Shown: positions 13,156 to 20,916 of the stretch, one piece after another
Numbering within the stretch: the first letter of the stretch is position 1
How the letters are laid out: the number at the start of each line of letters is the position of its first letter
From: JAWVFM01 sp963739355
Lineage (GTDB): Bacteria > Actinomycetota > Thermoleophilia > Solirubrobacterales > 70-9
Direction of reading: 5' to 3'
Assembly (NCBI GenBank): GCA_963739355.1
Contig: CAVUAD010000006.1
Span: 682,001-746,000, forward strand
Length of the DNA stretch: 64,000 nt
The notes under the pieces: generated by a model
The model's input: the letters and a program-made list of their open reading frames with translations, nothing else
The model's database searches: none
Told to the model about the DNA's origin: nothing
Translations under genes and position numbers: made by a program

Positions 13156-13530
13156 ATGGCTTCACTCAACACCGCGGTCGACCAGGCCGCAAGCATCCTC
13201 AAGGGCCGCATCCACGAGCTCGAGGGCGAGCTGGGCAAGCTCCAGCGCGCGCTCGCCAGCCTGACCGACGGGCGCGAGGGCCGGCGCGGGCCCGGCCGCC
13301 CGCGGGGCAGCTCCCGTGCCGCGTCCGGCACCACACGCACGCGCCGCCGGCGTCGCGGTGGCACCCGGGCCGACCAGGCCGTCAAGCTCATCCAGGCCAA
13401 CCCCGGCATCTCGGCGTCGGAGATCGCCAAGCAGATGAAGATCAAGCCGAACTACCTGTACCGGGTCCTCGGCGACCTTCAGAAGGAAGGCAAGGTCAAG
13501 AAGTCGGGCCGCACCTACTCGGCCGCGTAG
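13156..13530 (+). CDS. small DNA-binding protein with AT-hook-like and winged-helix regions
   Basis: The start at 13156 is chosen because GAAGGTGGG lies upstream; an in-frame start at 13132 has no such site. The 124-residue product has an N-terminal helix (about 1-40), a basic linker with an AT-hook-like GRPRG and an Arg run (about 45-70), and a C-terminal winged-helix-like unit (ISASEIAKQMKIKPNYLYRV, then VKKSGRTY). It probably binds DNA as a nucleoid-type or regulatory protein. Confidence 0.75.
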   Translation: MASLNTAVDQAASILKGRIHELEGELGKLQRALASLTDGREGRRGPGRPRGSSRAASGTTRTRRRRRGGTRADQAVKLIQANPGISASEIAKQMKIKPNYLYRVLGDLQKEGKVKKSGRTYSAA

Positions 13531-13540
13531 ACGGCCTGAG

Positions 13541-14527
13541 CTAGAGCAGGCCCATCCCGTCGACCGCGTCGCGCTCCGAACGGAGCTCGGCGACGGTGGC
13601 GTCGATGCGCTCCTGGATGGCATCTCCGATCCGGAGGCCCTGGACGATCTCGTACTCGCCGTTCGAGCACCTGCACGGATATCCGGAGATGACGCCCTCC
13701 TCGATGCCGTAGGAGCCGTCGGCGGGCACCCCCATCGAGACCCAGTCGCCCTCCGGCGTCCCGAGCACCCAGTCGTGCACGTGGTCGATCGCCGCGTTCG
13801 CGGCCGACGCCGCCGACGAGGCGCCCCGGGCGTCGATGACCGCCGCGCCGCGCTTGCCGACCGTCGGCATGAACTCGTCGAGGATCCAGTCCGTGTCGTC
13901 GACGGCCGTCCAGGCCGACTCGCCGTTCACCTGGCAGTTGCCGAGGTCAGGGACCTGCGTCGTCGAGTGATTGCCCCAGACCGTCATGTTGGTGACCGCC
14001 GAGACCTCGGTCGAGAGCCTCTGGGCCAGCTGGGCGATCGCCCGGTTGTGATCCAGGCGCATCATCGAGCTGAACCGCTCCCTCGGGACGTCGGGAGCGT
14101 TCGACATGGCGATCAGCGCGTTGGTGTTGGCCGGGTTGCCGACCACCAGGACCTTGACGTCGTCCGCGGCGCCGGCGTTGATGGCCTCGCCCTGGGGCTT
14201 GAAGATCCCGCCGTTCGCCTCGAGGAGGTCGGAGCGCTCCATGCCGGGTCCGCGCGGGCGGGCGCCGACGAGCAGGCCGATGTTGACGCCGTCGAAGGCG
14301 GCCTTGGGGTCGTCGTGGATGTCGACCCCGGCGAGCAGCGGGAACGCGCAGTCGTCGAGCTCCATCGCGGTTCCCTCGGCGGCCTTGACGGCGTCGGGGA
14401 TCTCGAGGAGGTTCAGGTGGACCGGGGTGTCCGGGCCGAGCATCTCGCCGCTCGCGATCCGGAACAGGATCGCGTAGCCGATCTGGCCGGCGGCGCCGGT
14501 GACGGTGACCTTGACGGGGGAAGGCAT
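13541..14527 (-). CDS. mdh: malate dehydrogenase
   Basis: The 328-residue product starts VKVTVTGAAGQIGYAILFRI, the NAD-binding GxxGxxG of the 'GAAGQIGY' MDH class. It has the substrate arginines in ARPRGPGMERSDLL and MMRLDHNRA and the catalytic His in WGNHSTTQVPD. It converts malate and oxaloacetate with NAD. It is second in an icd-mdh operon: the icd TGA and this ATG share one base (TGATG), so translation is probably coupled. Confidence 0.97.
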   Translation of the reverse strand: MPSPVKVTVTGAAGQIGYAILFRIASGEMLGPDTPVHLNLLEIPDAVKAAEGTAMELDDCAFPLLAGVDIHDDPKAAFDGVNIGLLVGARPRGPGMERSDLLEANGGIFKPQGEAINAGAADDVKVLVVGNPANTNALIAMSNAPDVPRERFSSMMRLDHNRAIAQLAQRLSTEVSAVTNMTVWGNHSTTQVPDLGNCQVNGESAWTAVDDTDWILDEFMPTVGKRGAAVIDARGASSAASAANAAIDHVHDWVLGTPEGDWVSMGVPADGSYGIEEGVISGYPCRCSNGEYEIVQGLRIGDAIQERIDATVAELRSERDAVDGMGLL

Positions 14528-15741
14528 CAGTTCATCTCCTTGATCAGGTTCTCGTCGACGGATGCTAGGAACTCCTCCGTCGTCTGGAAGTCCTGGCCCT
14601 CGCCCACGAGTAGCGCCAGGTCCTTGGTCATCTTCCCGCTCTCCACCGTCTCTATGCACACGCGCTCGAGCGTCTCGCCGAACTCGGTGACCTGGGGCGT
14701 CTCGTCCATCCGGCCGCGCGCCGCCAGCCCGCGGGTCCAGGCAAAGATCGATGCGATCGGGTTGGTCGAGGTTGGCTTGCCCTGCTCGTGGAGGCGAAAG
14801 TGGCGGGTGACCGTGCCGTGCGCGGCCTCCGCCTCCACGGTCTTGCCGTCGGAGGTCATGAGCACGCTGGTCATGAGGCCGAGCGAGCCGAACCCCTGCG
14901 CGACCGTGTCCGACTGCACGTCGCCGTCGTAGTTCTTGCAGGCCCAGACGTAGCCGCCCTCCCACTTCAGGGCCGCGGCGACCATGTCGTCGATGAGGCG
15001 GTGCTCGTAGGTGAGGCCCTTGGCCTCGAACTCGTCCTTGAACTCGGAGTCGTAGACCTCCTGGAAGAGGTCCTTGAAGCGCCCGTCGTAGCGCTTCAGG
15101 ATCGTGTTCTTGGTGGAGAGGTAGACCGGGTACTCGCGATTCAGCCCGTAGCGCATGGAGGCGCGCGCGAAGTCGCGAATCGAGTCGTCCAGGTTGTACA
15201 TGGCCATCGCGACGCCAGGGCCGGGGAAGTCGTAGACGTCCAGCTCGACGGGATCGGAGCCGTCCTTCGGCGTGAAGGTGAGCGTGAGCGACCCCTCGCC
15301 AGGGACCACCATGTCGGTCGAGCGGTACTGGTCGCCGAAGGCGTGGCGGCCGATGACGATCGGCTTCGTCCAGCCGGGCACCAGCCGCGGGACGTTGGAG
15401 ATCACGATCGGCTCGCGGAAGATGACCCCGCCGAGGATGTTGCGGATCGTCCCGTTCGGCGAGCGGTACATGTCCTTGAGTCCGAACTCCTCCACGCGCG
15501 CCTCGTCCGGCGTGATCGTGGCGCACTTCACCCCCACCCCGTGCTCCTTGATGGCGTTCGCCGCGTCGACGGTGATCTGGTCCTCCGTCTCGTCACGGCT
15601 CTCGATGCCGAGGTCGTAGTGGAGGAGCTCGACGTCGAGGTGGGGAAGGATCAGCTTCTCCTTGATGAACGACCAGATGATCCTGGTCATCTCGTCGCCG
15701 TCGAGCTCGACGATCGGGTTCGTAACTTTGATCTTGGCCAT
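14527..15741 (-). CDS. icd: NADP-dependent isocitrate dehydrogenase
   Basis: Starting at MAKIKV (15741) the product has 404 residues, the usual length for the homodimeric eukaryote-like NADP-IDH class. It has VELDGDEMTRIIW near the start, the substrate motif SPNGTIRNILGGVIFREP, and the metal and cofactor region YDGDVQSDTVAQGFGSLGL. An in-frame start 33 nt upstream is less likely because TAGGGT lies 7 nt before 15741. It supplies 2-oxoglutarate and NADPH and is the first gene of icd-mdh. Confidence 0.96.
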   Translation of the reverse strand: MAKIKVTNPIVELDGDEMTRIIWSFIKEKLILPHLDVELLHYDLGIESRDETEDQITVDAANAIKEHGVGVKCATITPDEARVEEFGLKDMYRSPNGTIRNILGGVIFREPIVISNVPRLVPGWTKPIVIGRHAFGDQYRSTDMVVPGEGSLTLTFTPKDGSDPVELDVYDFPGPGVAMAMYNLDDSIRDFARASMRYGLNREYPVYLSTKNTILKRYDGRFKDLFQEVYDSEFKDEFEAKGLTYEHRLIDDMVAAALKWEGGYVWACKNYDGDVQSDTVAQGFGSLGLMTSVLMTSDGKTVEAEAAHGTVTRHFRLHEQGKPTSTNPIASIFAWTRGLAARGRMDETPQVTEFGETLERVCIETVESGKMTKDLALLVGEGQDFQTTEEFLASVDENLIKEMN

Positions 15742-15748
15742 GACGGGC

Positions 15749-15754
15749 ACCCTA
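15749..15754 (-). promoter_or_regulatory. -10 box (TAGGGT) for icd-mdh
   Basis: On the minus strand TAGGGT is followed by 7 nt and the icd ATG at 15741, the leaderless spacing seen across the window. Confidence 0.5.
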
Positions 15755-15801
15755 GCCATCGCGTGCGTGCGCACGGCTCACCCCGATTGTGCGGCTTGCG
15801 G

Positions 15802-16695
15802 CTAGCCGGTCTTCTTCAGCGTGAGGTGCTTGGCCTCGGAGTGCTTCGTGCCGCCGGTCGGCGTGTAGGTCACGTGGAGGTTCACCTTGAGCTTGCCGGT
15901 GTGATTCAGATGCTTGCGCCCCGCGCCGGAGGCCTTCACCTTGAGCTTCACCTTGCCGGGCCCCGTCAGTGTCTTGGCGACGGTGGGCCCGGAGATCCCG
16001 ACCTTGACGTCCTTGCCTTTGGCTGACAGGCGGCCCGGCCCTGGGATGTCCGCGCTGACCTTGGCCGTGCCGTCCATCTTGTCGAGCTGAACGCCGCCGA
16101 AGCTGAACTTGTGCGACGGCGACAGGACGGCTGAGACGTTGAGACGGTCGTCGGGCTGGCTGTGGTTGAAGTCCCCGGAAGAGCTGTCGGCGAGGTTGCC
16201 GTAGAAGAAGGGATAGCCGTCCCCGGTCACGGGGAAGTCGCAGTACGTCTGCCCCGCTCCAGACGGCTGGTTGAGCCCGAGCACGTCTCCCGCCCTGACC
16301 GTCATGCCCGTGGTGAAGGTGTTGAGCTGACTGGCAACGAGCGGCTGCGTGTCGTGGGCAACGACCTCGTACGTCACACCGGAGATCCGCCGGAACACCT
16401 TGAAGGTCATCTTCTGACTCGCGTTGGGGCCGGCGTTCGTGCTCCAGGATTTGATTGTCCCGCCGCCTGGGATGACGTAGCTGGTACCCGATGTCACCGT
16501 CGCCTGCAAGCGGTCGATGTCGGGGGCGCAGAACCCGGTGGTCGGCGTGGGCGCCAGCTGTCCCAGCGTGACCGAAGCCGTCCCGGCCGCGGGTGAAATC
16601 GCCAGGGCGCTGAGACTCGTGACAACCGCGAGTCCGGCTCTGATGTGGCTCCGCCGCAGTCTGGAGCTGACCTGGTTGTAATGGATCAGACGCAT
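15802..16695 (-). CDS. secreted repeat-ending protein, unknown function
   Basis: About 297 residues from the ATG at 16695 (an upstream start at 16776 would spoil the signal peptide). The signal region is SHIRAGLAVVTSLSALAI with a cut near AAGTASA-type residues. The middle (about 50-200) looks like beta-rich extracellular sequence. The C-terminal 90 residues are Lys/Gly-rich short beta repeats (GPGKVKLKVKASGAG, GKLKVNLHVTYTPTGGT), common at the end of exported proteins in this group. No catalytic motif is recognised. Confidence 0.7.
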   Translation of the reverse strand: MRLIHYNQVSSRLRRSHIRAGLAVVTSLSALAISPAAGTASVTLGQLAPTPTTGFCAPDIDRLQATVTSGTSYVIPGGGTIKSWSTNAGPNASQKMTFKVFRRISGVTYEVVAHDTQPLVASQLNTFTTGMTVRAGDVLGLNQPSGAGQTYCDFPVTGDGYPFFYGNLADSSSGDFNHSQPDDRLNVSAVLSPSHKFSFGGVQLDKMDGTAKVSADIPGPGRLSAKGKDVKVGISGPTVAKTLTGPGKVKLKVKASGAGRKHLNHTGKLKVNLHVTYTPTGGTKHSEAKHLTLKKTG

Positions 16696-16770
16696 AGACC
16701 GACCCCGACGAGACCAGCCTACTCCTCGGAACATGCACGGCGGGGGTTTCGGCCAGGCGCTTGGGTTTGC

Positions 16771-16804
16771 ACACAAGAAGTGAATTGTGATTCACTTCTT
16801 GTGT
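16771..16804. promoter_or_regulatory. perfect 15-bp inverted repeat, TetR operator
   Basis: Arms 16771-16785 and 16790-16804 are exact complements (ACACAAGAAGTGAAT and its reverse) around TGTG. The right arm overlaps the GTG start (16803) of the TetR gene. A bound dimer would block transcription initiation of the tetR-acad-ech operon and perhaps of the divergent gene at 16695. Autoregulation is inferred from position. Confidence 0.85.
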
Positions 16805-17435
16805 GCCCTACCGGCCCACCGAGCGCACCGAGGCCCGCAGGGCGGCAACGCGGGAGCGGATCGTCGCCGCGGCCCGTGAGCTGATCGCCCACGGCGGCTA
16901 CGGCGAAGCCCAGATCGCCGCGGTCGCCGCGGTCGCCGGGGTCGCGACCGGCACCGTCTACCGCCACTTCCCCTCCAAGGCGGACCTGTTCGCGGAGGTC
17001 TTCCGCAACGCCTCGCAGCACGAGGTCGACGCCGTGGTCGAGGCGGCGGCGCTGAACGGCGGCTCGACCGCCGCCGAGCGCATCGCCTGGGCCGTGGAGA
17101 CCTTCGCCCGCCGCGCGCTGCGGGGCCGTCGCCTCGCCTGGGCGCTGATCGCGGAGCCGGTCGATCCCGCGGTCGAGGCCGAGCGCCTGATCTTCCGCCG
17201 CGCCTACCGCGACGCGTTCGCCTCGGTCATCGCAGAGGGCGTCGCGGGCGGCGAGCTGCCGGAGCAGGACCCGGTGCTTTCGGCGGCGGCGCTGGTCGGC
17301 GCGATCGGCGAGGCTCTCGTCGGGCCGGTCTCCCCCACCGCCGGCAAGCACGACCCCGAGGCCGTGATCGCCTCGCTCAAGGACTTCTGCATTCGTTCAA
17401 CGACGGGAAAGGAACCGGCAAGTGTCAACGCTTGA
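16803..17435 (+). CDS. TetR-family regulator of an acyl-CoA operon
   Basis: The 210-residue protein has a TetR helix-turn-helix at about residues 12-58 (RERIVAAARELIAHGGYGEA, then GVATGTVYRHFPSKADLF). The GTG start at 16803 lies within its putative operator. The stop lies 14 nt inside the acyl-CoA dehydrogenase gene, so the genes are one operon. The ligand is probably an acyl-CoA or fatty acid related to that operon. Confidence 0.9.
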   Translation: MPYRPTERTEARRAATRERIVAAARELIAHGGYGEAQIAAVAAVAGVATGTVYRHFPSKADLFAEVFRNASQHEVDAVVEAAALNGGSTAAERIAWAVETFARRALRGRRLAWALIAEPVDPAVEAERLIFRRAYRDAFASVIAEGVAGGELPEQDPVLSAAALVGAIGEALVGPVSPTAGKHDPEAVIASLKDFCIRSTTGKEPASVNA

Positions 17436-19161
17436 GGACCGCACCACGGGTGTGACCCACGAGGTGTTCAACCAGTCGACCCCGCTCGAGGGTCAGGACG
17501 TCTTCGCCACCGACCGCGTCCTCGTGGAGGCCGTGAGGCGCGAGGGCGCCGAGTGGGCGACGGACCACCTCTCCGAGGTCGGGCGGTTCGCCGGCTCCGC
17601 GCTGGCTCAGCGCCGGGGCCGCGAGGCCAACGAGAACCCGCCGAAGCTGAAGACGCACGATCGCTTCGGGCACCGGATCGACGAGGTGGAGTTCCACCCC
17701 GCCTGGCACGAGCTGATGGAGAAGGGGATCGGGTTCGGCCTGCACTCCGCGCCGTGGACCGACCCGCAGCCGGGCGCCCACGTGGCACGGGCGGCGGCGT
17801 TCATGTGCTTCTCGCAGGCCGAGGCCGGCGTGGGCTGCCCGATCTCGATGACCTACTCGGCCATCCCCGCCCTTCGCAAGCAGCCCGAGCTTGCCGCCGA
17901 GTGGGAGCCGCGCTTCATGTCGAACGCCTACGACGGCGAGCTGCGCCCCGCCCCCGACAAGCCCGGTGCCGTGTGCGGCATGGCGATGACCGAGAAGCAG
18001 GGCGGCTCCGACGTCCGCGCGAACACCACCACGGCCACGCCGCTGAACGGCGGCGGCCCGGGTGCCGAGTACGAGATCGTCGGCCACAAGTGGTTCTGCT
18101 CGGCGCCGATGTGCGACGCGTTCCTCGTCCTCGCCCAAACGGATTCCGGCATCTCCTGCTTCCTCATGCCGCGCTTCACGCCCGACGGCGAGCGCAACCG
18201 CTTCCACATCCAGCGCCTCAAGGACAAGCTGGGCAACCGCTCCAACGCCTCTTCGGAGGTCGAGTTCCGCGGCGCCTGGGCGCGGATGGTCGGCGAGGAG
18301 GGCCGCGGCGTCCCGACGATCATCGAGATGGTCAACCACACGCGCCTGGACTGCGCGAGCGGCTCGGCCACCGGCATGCGCGCCGGCGTCGCCATGGCGA
18401 TCCACCACTGCCGGGAGCGCTCCGCGTTCGGCAAGCTGCTCGCCGAGCAGCCCCTGATGCAGAACGTGCTCGCCGACCTGGCGATCGAGTCCGAGGCGGC
18501 AACCGTCTCAGCGCTTCGCTGCGCTCGCGCTTTCGACGAATCACAACCTGCCACGTCCTCCCAGCGAGCGATAGCGAGCGGTGATCCCGGCGAAGCCGGG
18601 ATTCGTCCGGGCGGGTCAGGGTCCGAGCAAGCTCGGGCACTTCGACGCCTCCTCACGCCGGTCCTGAAGTACTGGATCTCCAAGCGCGCCCCGGTGCACG
18701 CGGTGGAGTGCCTGGAGTGCTTCGGCGGCAACGGCTACGTGGAGGAGTCGGGGATGCCGCGCCTATTCCGCGAGAGCCCGCTCGCCTCGATCTGGGAGGG
18801 CTCCGGGAACGTGCAGTGCCTGGACGTCCTGCGCGCGATGGTCAAGAGCCCCGACGCGGTCGAGGCCTTCTTCGGCGAGATCGCGGTGGCCGAGGGCGCT
18901 GAGCCGCGGCTCGACTCCTACGTCGCGTCGCTGCGAGACGAGCTCAACGACATGGACGGCATCGAGTCGCGCGCCCGGCGGATCGTCGAGCGGATGGCGC
19001 TGGCGCTTCAGGGCTCGCTGCTCGTCCGTCACGGCGACGAGGCGGTGACCGACGCGTTCTGCGCCACCCGCCTCGGCGGCGACTGGGGCAACGCGTTCGG
19101 GACGCTCCCGGCCGGGACCGACTTCGGCCGGATCCTCGAGCGCCACGCGGTGCCGGCATGA
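17422..19161 (+). CDS. AidB-like acyl-CoA dehydrogenase with an in-frame repeat insertion
   Basis: The product has 579 residues and follows E. coli AidB almost end to end: TPLEGQDVFATDRVL, FHPAWHELM, MAMTEKQGGSD, GHKWFCSAP, LKDKLGNRSNASSEVEF, ECFGGNGYVEES and SIWEGSGNVQCLDVL. It is an FAD flavoprotein of the acyl-CoA dehydrogenase superfamily; AidB itself joins the alkylation response, but context here (TetR, enoyl-CoA hydratase) suits acyl-CoA metabolism. Roughly 25-30 residues near 366-398, between CARAFDE and LLTPVLKYW, have no place in the family and come from palindromic DNA (see 18511-18650). GTG start with AAAGGA upstream. Confidence 0.9.
   Translation: MSTLEDRTTGVTHEVFNQSTPLEGQDVFATDRVLVEAVRREGAEWATDHLSEVGRFAGSALAQRRGREANENPPKLKTHDRFGHRIDEVEFHPAWHELMEKGIGFGLHSAPWTDPQPGAHVARAAAFMCFSQAEAGVGCPISMTYSAIPALRKQPELAAEWEPRFMSNAYDGELRPAPDKPGAVCGMAMTEKQGGSDVRANTTTATPLNGGGPGAEYEIVGHKWFCSAPMCDAFLVLAQTDSGISCFLMPRFTPDGERNRFHIQRLKDKLGNRSNASSEVEFRGAWARMVGEEGRGVPTIIEMVNHTRLDCASGSATGMRAGVAMAIHHCRERSAFGKLLAEQPLMQNVLADLAIESEAATVSALRCARAFDESQPATSSQRAIASGDPGEAGIRPGGSGSEQARALRRLLTPVLKYWISKRAPVHAVECLECFGGNGYVEESGMPRLFRESPLASIWEGSGNVQCLDVLRAMVKSPDAVEAFFGEIAVAEGAEPRLDSYVASLRDELNDMDGIESRARRIVERMALALQGSLLVRHGDEAVTDAFCATRLGGDWGNAFGTLPAGTDFGRILERHAVPA
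18511..18650. repeat. palindrome-rich element inserted in the acyl-CoA dehydrogenase gene
   Basis: Within this stretch are two perfect hairpins, ATCCCGG-CGAAG-CCGGGAT (18584-18602) and CCGAGC-AA-GCTCGG (18623-18636), plus the direct repeat GCGAGCG-ATA-GCGAGCG. The encoded peptide is Ser/Gly/Pro-rich and breaks an otherwise conserved alignment with AidB, yet keeps the frame. Exact borders are uncertain by about 15 nt each side. Confidence 0.65.
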
Positions 19162-19988
19162 GCGAGAACGGCGCGGGCGCGAGCTCTGAGCGGATTCGGA
19201 CCCAGCGGGTCGGCGAAGCCGGCCGGATCGCCGACGTACGCCTGGTCCGAGGCGACAAGCACAACGCTCTCGACTACGCGATGTTCGAGGCGCTCGACGC
19301 CGCGAGCGCCGAGCTTGCGGAGGCAGGCGACGTGCGCGCGGTCGTGCTCTCGGGCGAGGGGCCGAGCTTCTGCTCGGGGCTCGACTTCCCGAGCTTCGCC
19401 GCCGAGGGCCGGGACCTCTCCGAGGCCATGTTCGGCCATGCCGAAGGCGACCCGGCCAACCTCGCCCAGCGCGTCACCTACAACTGGCTGCGGATGCCGG
19501 CGCCGGTCATCGCCGCGCTCCACGGAAACTGCCTCGGCGGCGGCAGCCAGCTCGCGCTCGGCGCGGACATCCGCTTCGCAGGGCCCGACCTGCGGTTCTC
19601 GGTGCTCGAGATCAAGTACGGGCTGGTCCCCGACATGGGCATCACCCAGTCGCTCCCCGCGCTGGTCCCGATGGACGTCGCGAAGGAGCTCGTCTGGACA
19701 GGACGGATCGTCGAGGCCGAGGAGGCCAAGGAGCTCGGCCTCGTCACCCACCTGGCAGACGACCCGCACGCCGCGGCGATGGAGCTCGCGGAGGAGATCG
19801 CCTCGGAGTCGCCCCACGCGATCCGCTCCGGCAAGCAACTGGTGAACGATTCCTACCGGGCGACGGACGAGGACTCGCTCGAGCTCGAGGAGACGCTCCA
19901 ACGCAAGCTCATCGGCTCGCCGAACCAGGTGGCCGCCGTCACCGCGGCGATGACGAAGGAGCCGGCGGACTTCGCCGACCCGGCGTAG
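19158..19988 (+). CDS. enoyl-CoA hydratase/isomerase (crotonase) family protein
   Basis: The 276-residue protein has crotonase motifs: LSGEGPSFCSGLDF for the CoA oxyanion hole, LHGNCLGGGSQLALGADIRFA, and EIKYGLVPDMGITQSLP. The hydratase Glu that normally follows GGG is Gln here, while Glu and Asp eight residues apart (EIKYGLVPD) match the pair of dienoyl-CoA isomerases. Isomerase activity is therefore more likely than simple hydration. Its ATG overlaps the dehydrogenase stop (ATGA), so it is the third gene of the TetR operon. Confidence 0.88.
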   Translation: MSENGAGASSERIRTQRVGEAGRIADVRLVRGDKHNALDYAMFEALDAASAELAEAGDVRAVVLSGEGPSFCSGLDFPSFAAEGRDLSEAMFGHAEGDPANLAQRVTYNWLRMPAPVIAALHGNCLGGGSQLALGADIRFAGPDLRFSVLEIKYGLVPDMGITQSLPALVPMDVAKELVWTGRIVEAEEAKELGLVTHLADDPHAAAMELAEEIASESPHAIRSGKQLVNDSYRATDEDSLELEETLQRKLIGSPNQVAAVTAAMTKEPADFADPA

Positions 19989-20089
19989 GGGTCTGGCGCG
20001 TGCGTTTGCGCGTCTCCGAGCCGCGTGAAGGTGGGTGGGGCGGCGAGGACGGGCGGAATTGCGCATTCCGTGACGGTCCTCTCGGCGCG

Positions 20090-20126
20090 ATGCGAGTTGT
20101 AGTCGGATAGCGACTACAAGTCGCAT
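20090..20126. terminator. long hairpin after the acyl-CoA operon
   Basis: Sixteen-base arms (20090-20105 and 20111-20126) pair with one mismatch around GATAG. It follows the enoyl-CoA hydratase gene by about 100 nt and precedes the next promoter. There is no T-tract, so it may be a dispersed repeat rather than a true terminator. A smaller hairpin, CGGAAT-TGCGC-ATTCCG, lies at 20054-20070. Confidence 0.45.
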
Positions 20127-20153
20127 GGACCTGGAGGAGATGTCACAGAGCCC

Positions 20154-20159
20154 TAGGAT
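20154..20159 (+). promoter_or_regulatory. -10 box (TAGGAT) for the PASTA lipoprotein gene
   Basis: TAGGAT is followed by 6 nt and the GTG at 20166, giving a leaderless start. Confidence 0.5.
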
Positions 20160-20165
20160 CGGGGT

Positions 20166-20894
20166 GTGCGCTGGGTTCTACTGGCAGGGCTCGCTCTCTT
20201 CGCAGCGGTGTGCGTCGGCTGCGGGGGTGGGGCTGACCAACCGACCAGCGAGCCAGCCAAGCCGATGACCGTTCCGGACGTGATCGGCGCCCGGAAGGCC
20301 GATGCCCTGCGCGAGCTTCGTGAGGCGGGCCTCCGGGGCTTCTCCTCCGGCACGCGTATCTGTGCCGACGAGGGCGCGTTTGAGGTCACCACGCACCAGA
20401 GCCAGCCGCCGGGTGCCGTTGTCAATCCGCGCACACGCATACATGTCGTGACGGCGTGCCACTACCAGCGAACGGCGATGGAGTGCTCCCTGCGGACCAT
20501 CCAGGCGACGGCCGATGGGGCTCAGGGGCTCACGGGTGGCGGTGACGCGCTGAACGTCTCTCTGACCGCGAAGCCCCGACATGCATGCCGGCTGAGAACG
20601 TCGATCACCGTCTCGGTGCTCGACCCGGAGGGCCGCCGCATCGACTCGATCCAAGGGAACCCCCTCAGACGCACGTTCGACCTGCAGCTCGGGCCGAAGG
20701 GACGCGTGTACGGCACGATGGCCTGGACGAACTGGTGCGGAAGCGCACACCACGTGTGGCTCGCGATCGGCCTGAACGGCAGCGAGGTCTCGAGCCATCG
20801 CATCCAGGCGCCTGAATGCGTGAGCAGCCATCTGCCCTCGCGGCTCGATCCACTCAATCAGAGCGGAGCGGGCAGCTGGCTCTTCATCGACTAG
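20166..20894 (+). CDS. probable lipoprotein with a PASTA domain
   Basis: The 242-residue protein begins with a hydrophobic signal ending in CVGCGGG, an imperfect lipobox whose Cys would be lipidated. Residues about 38-100 form a PASTA-like domain (TVPDVIGARKADALRELREAGLR). Residues about 105-200 have four cysteines and a beta-rich pattern like DUF4232. PASTA domains often contact peptidoglycan. It is monocistronic, from a leaderless GTG, and converges on the M28 peptidase gene. Confidence 0.72.
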   Translation: MRWVLLAGLALFAAVCVGCGGGADQPTSEPAKPMTVPDVIGARKADALRELREAGLRGFSSGTRICADEGAFEVTTHQSQPPGAVVNPRTRIHVVTACHYQRTAMECSLRTIQATADGAQGLTGGGDALNVSLTAKPRHACRLRTSITVSVLDPEGRRIDSIQGNPLRRTFDLQLGPKGRVYGTMAWTNWCGSAHHVWLAIGLNGSEVSSHRIQAPECVSSHLPSRLDPLNQSGAGSWLFID

Positions 20895-20916
20895 ACCGTC
20901 CTCGGACCGCGGCGCG

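Noticed and set aside
13541..15526. A 661-residue frame joining icd-shadow and mdh
   Set aside because: Only the last 328 residues are MDH; the front is an out-of-frame reading of icd.
20054..20070. Small hairpin as a separate element
   Set aside because: Six-base arms in GC-rich DNA are common; it is noted only beside the stronger hairpin at 20090.
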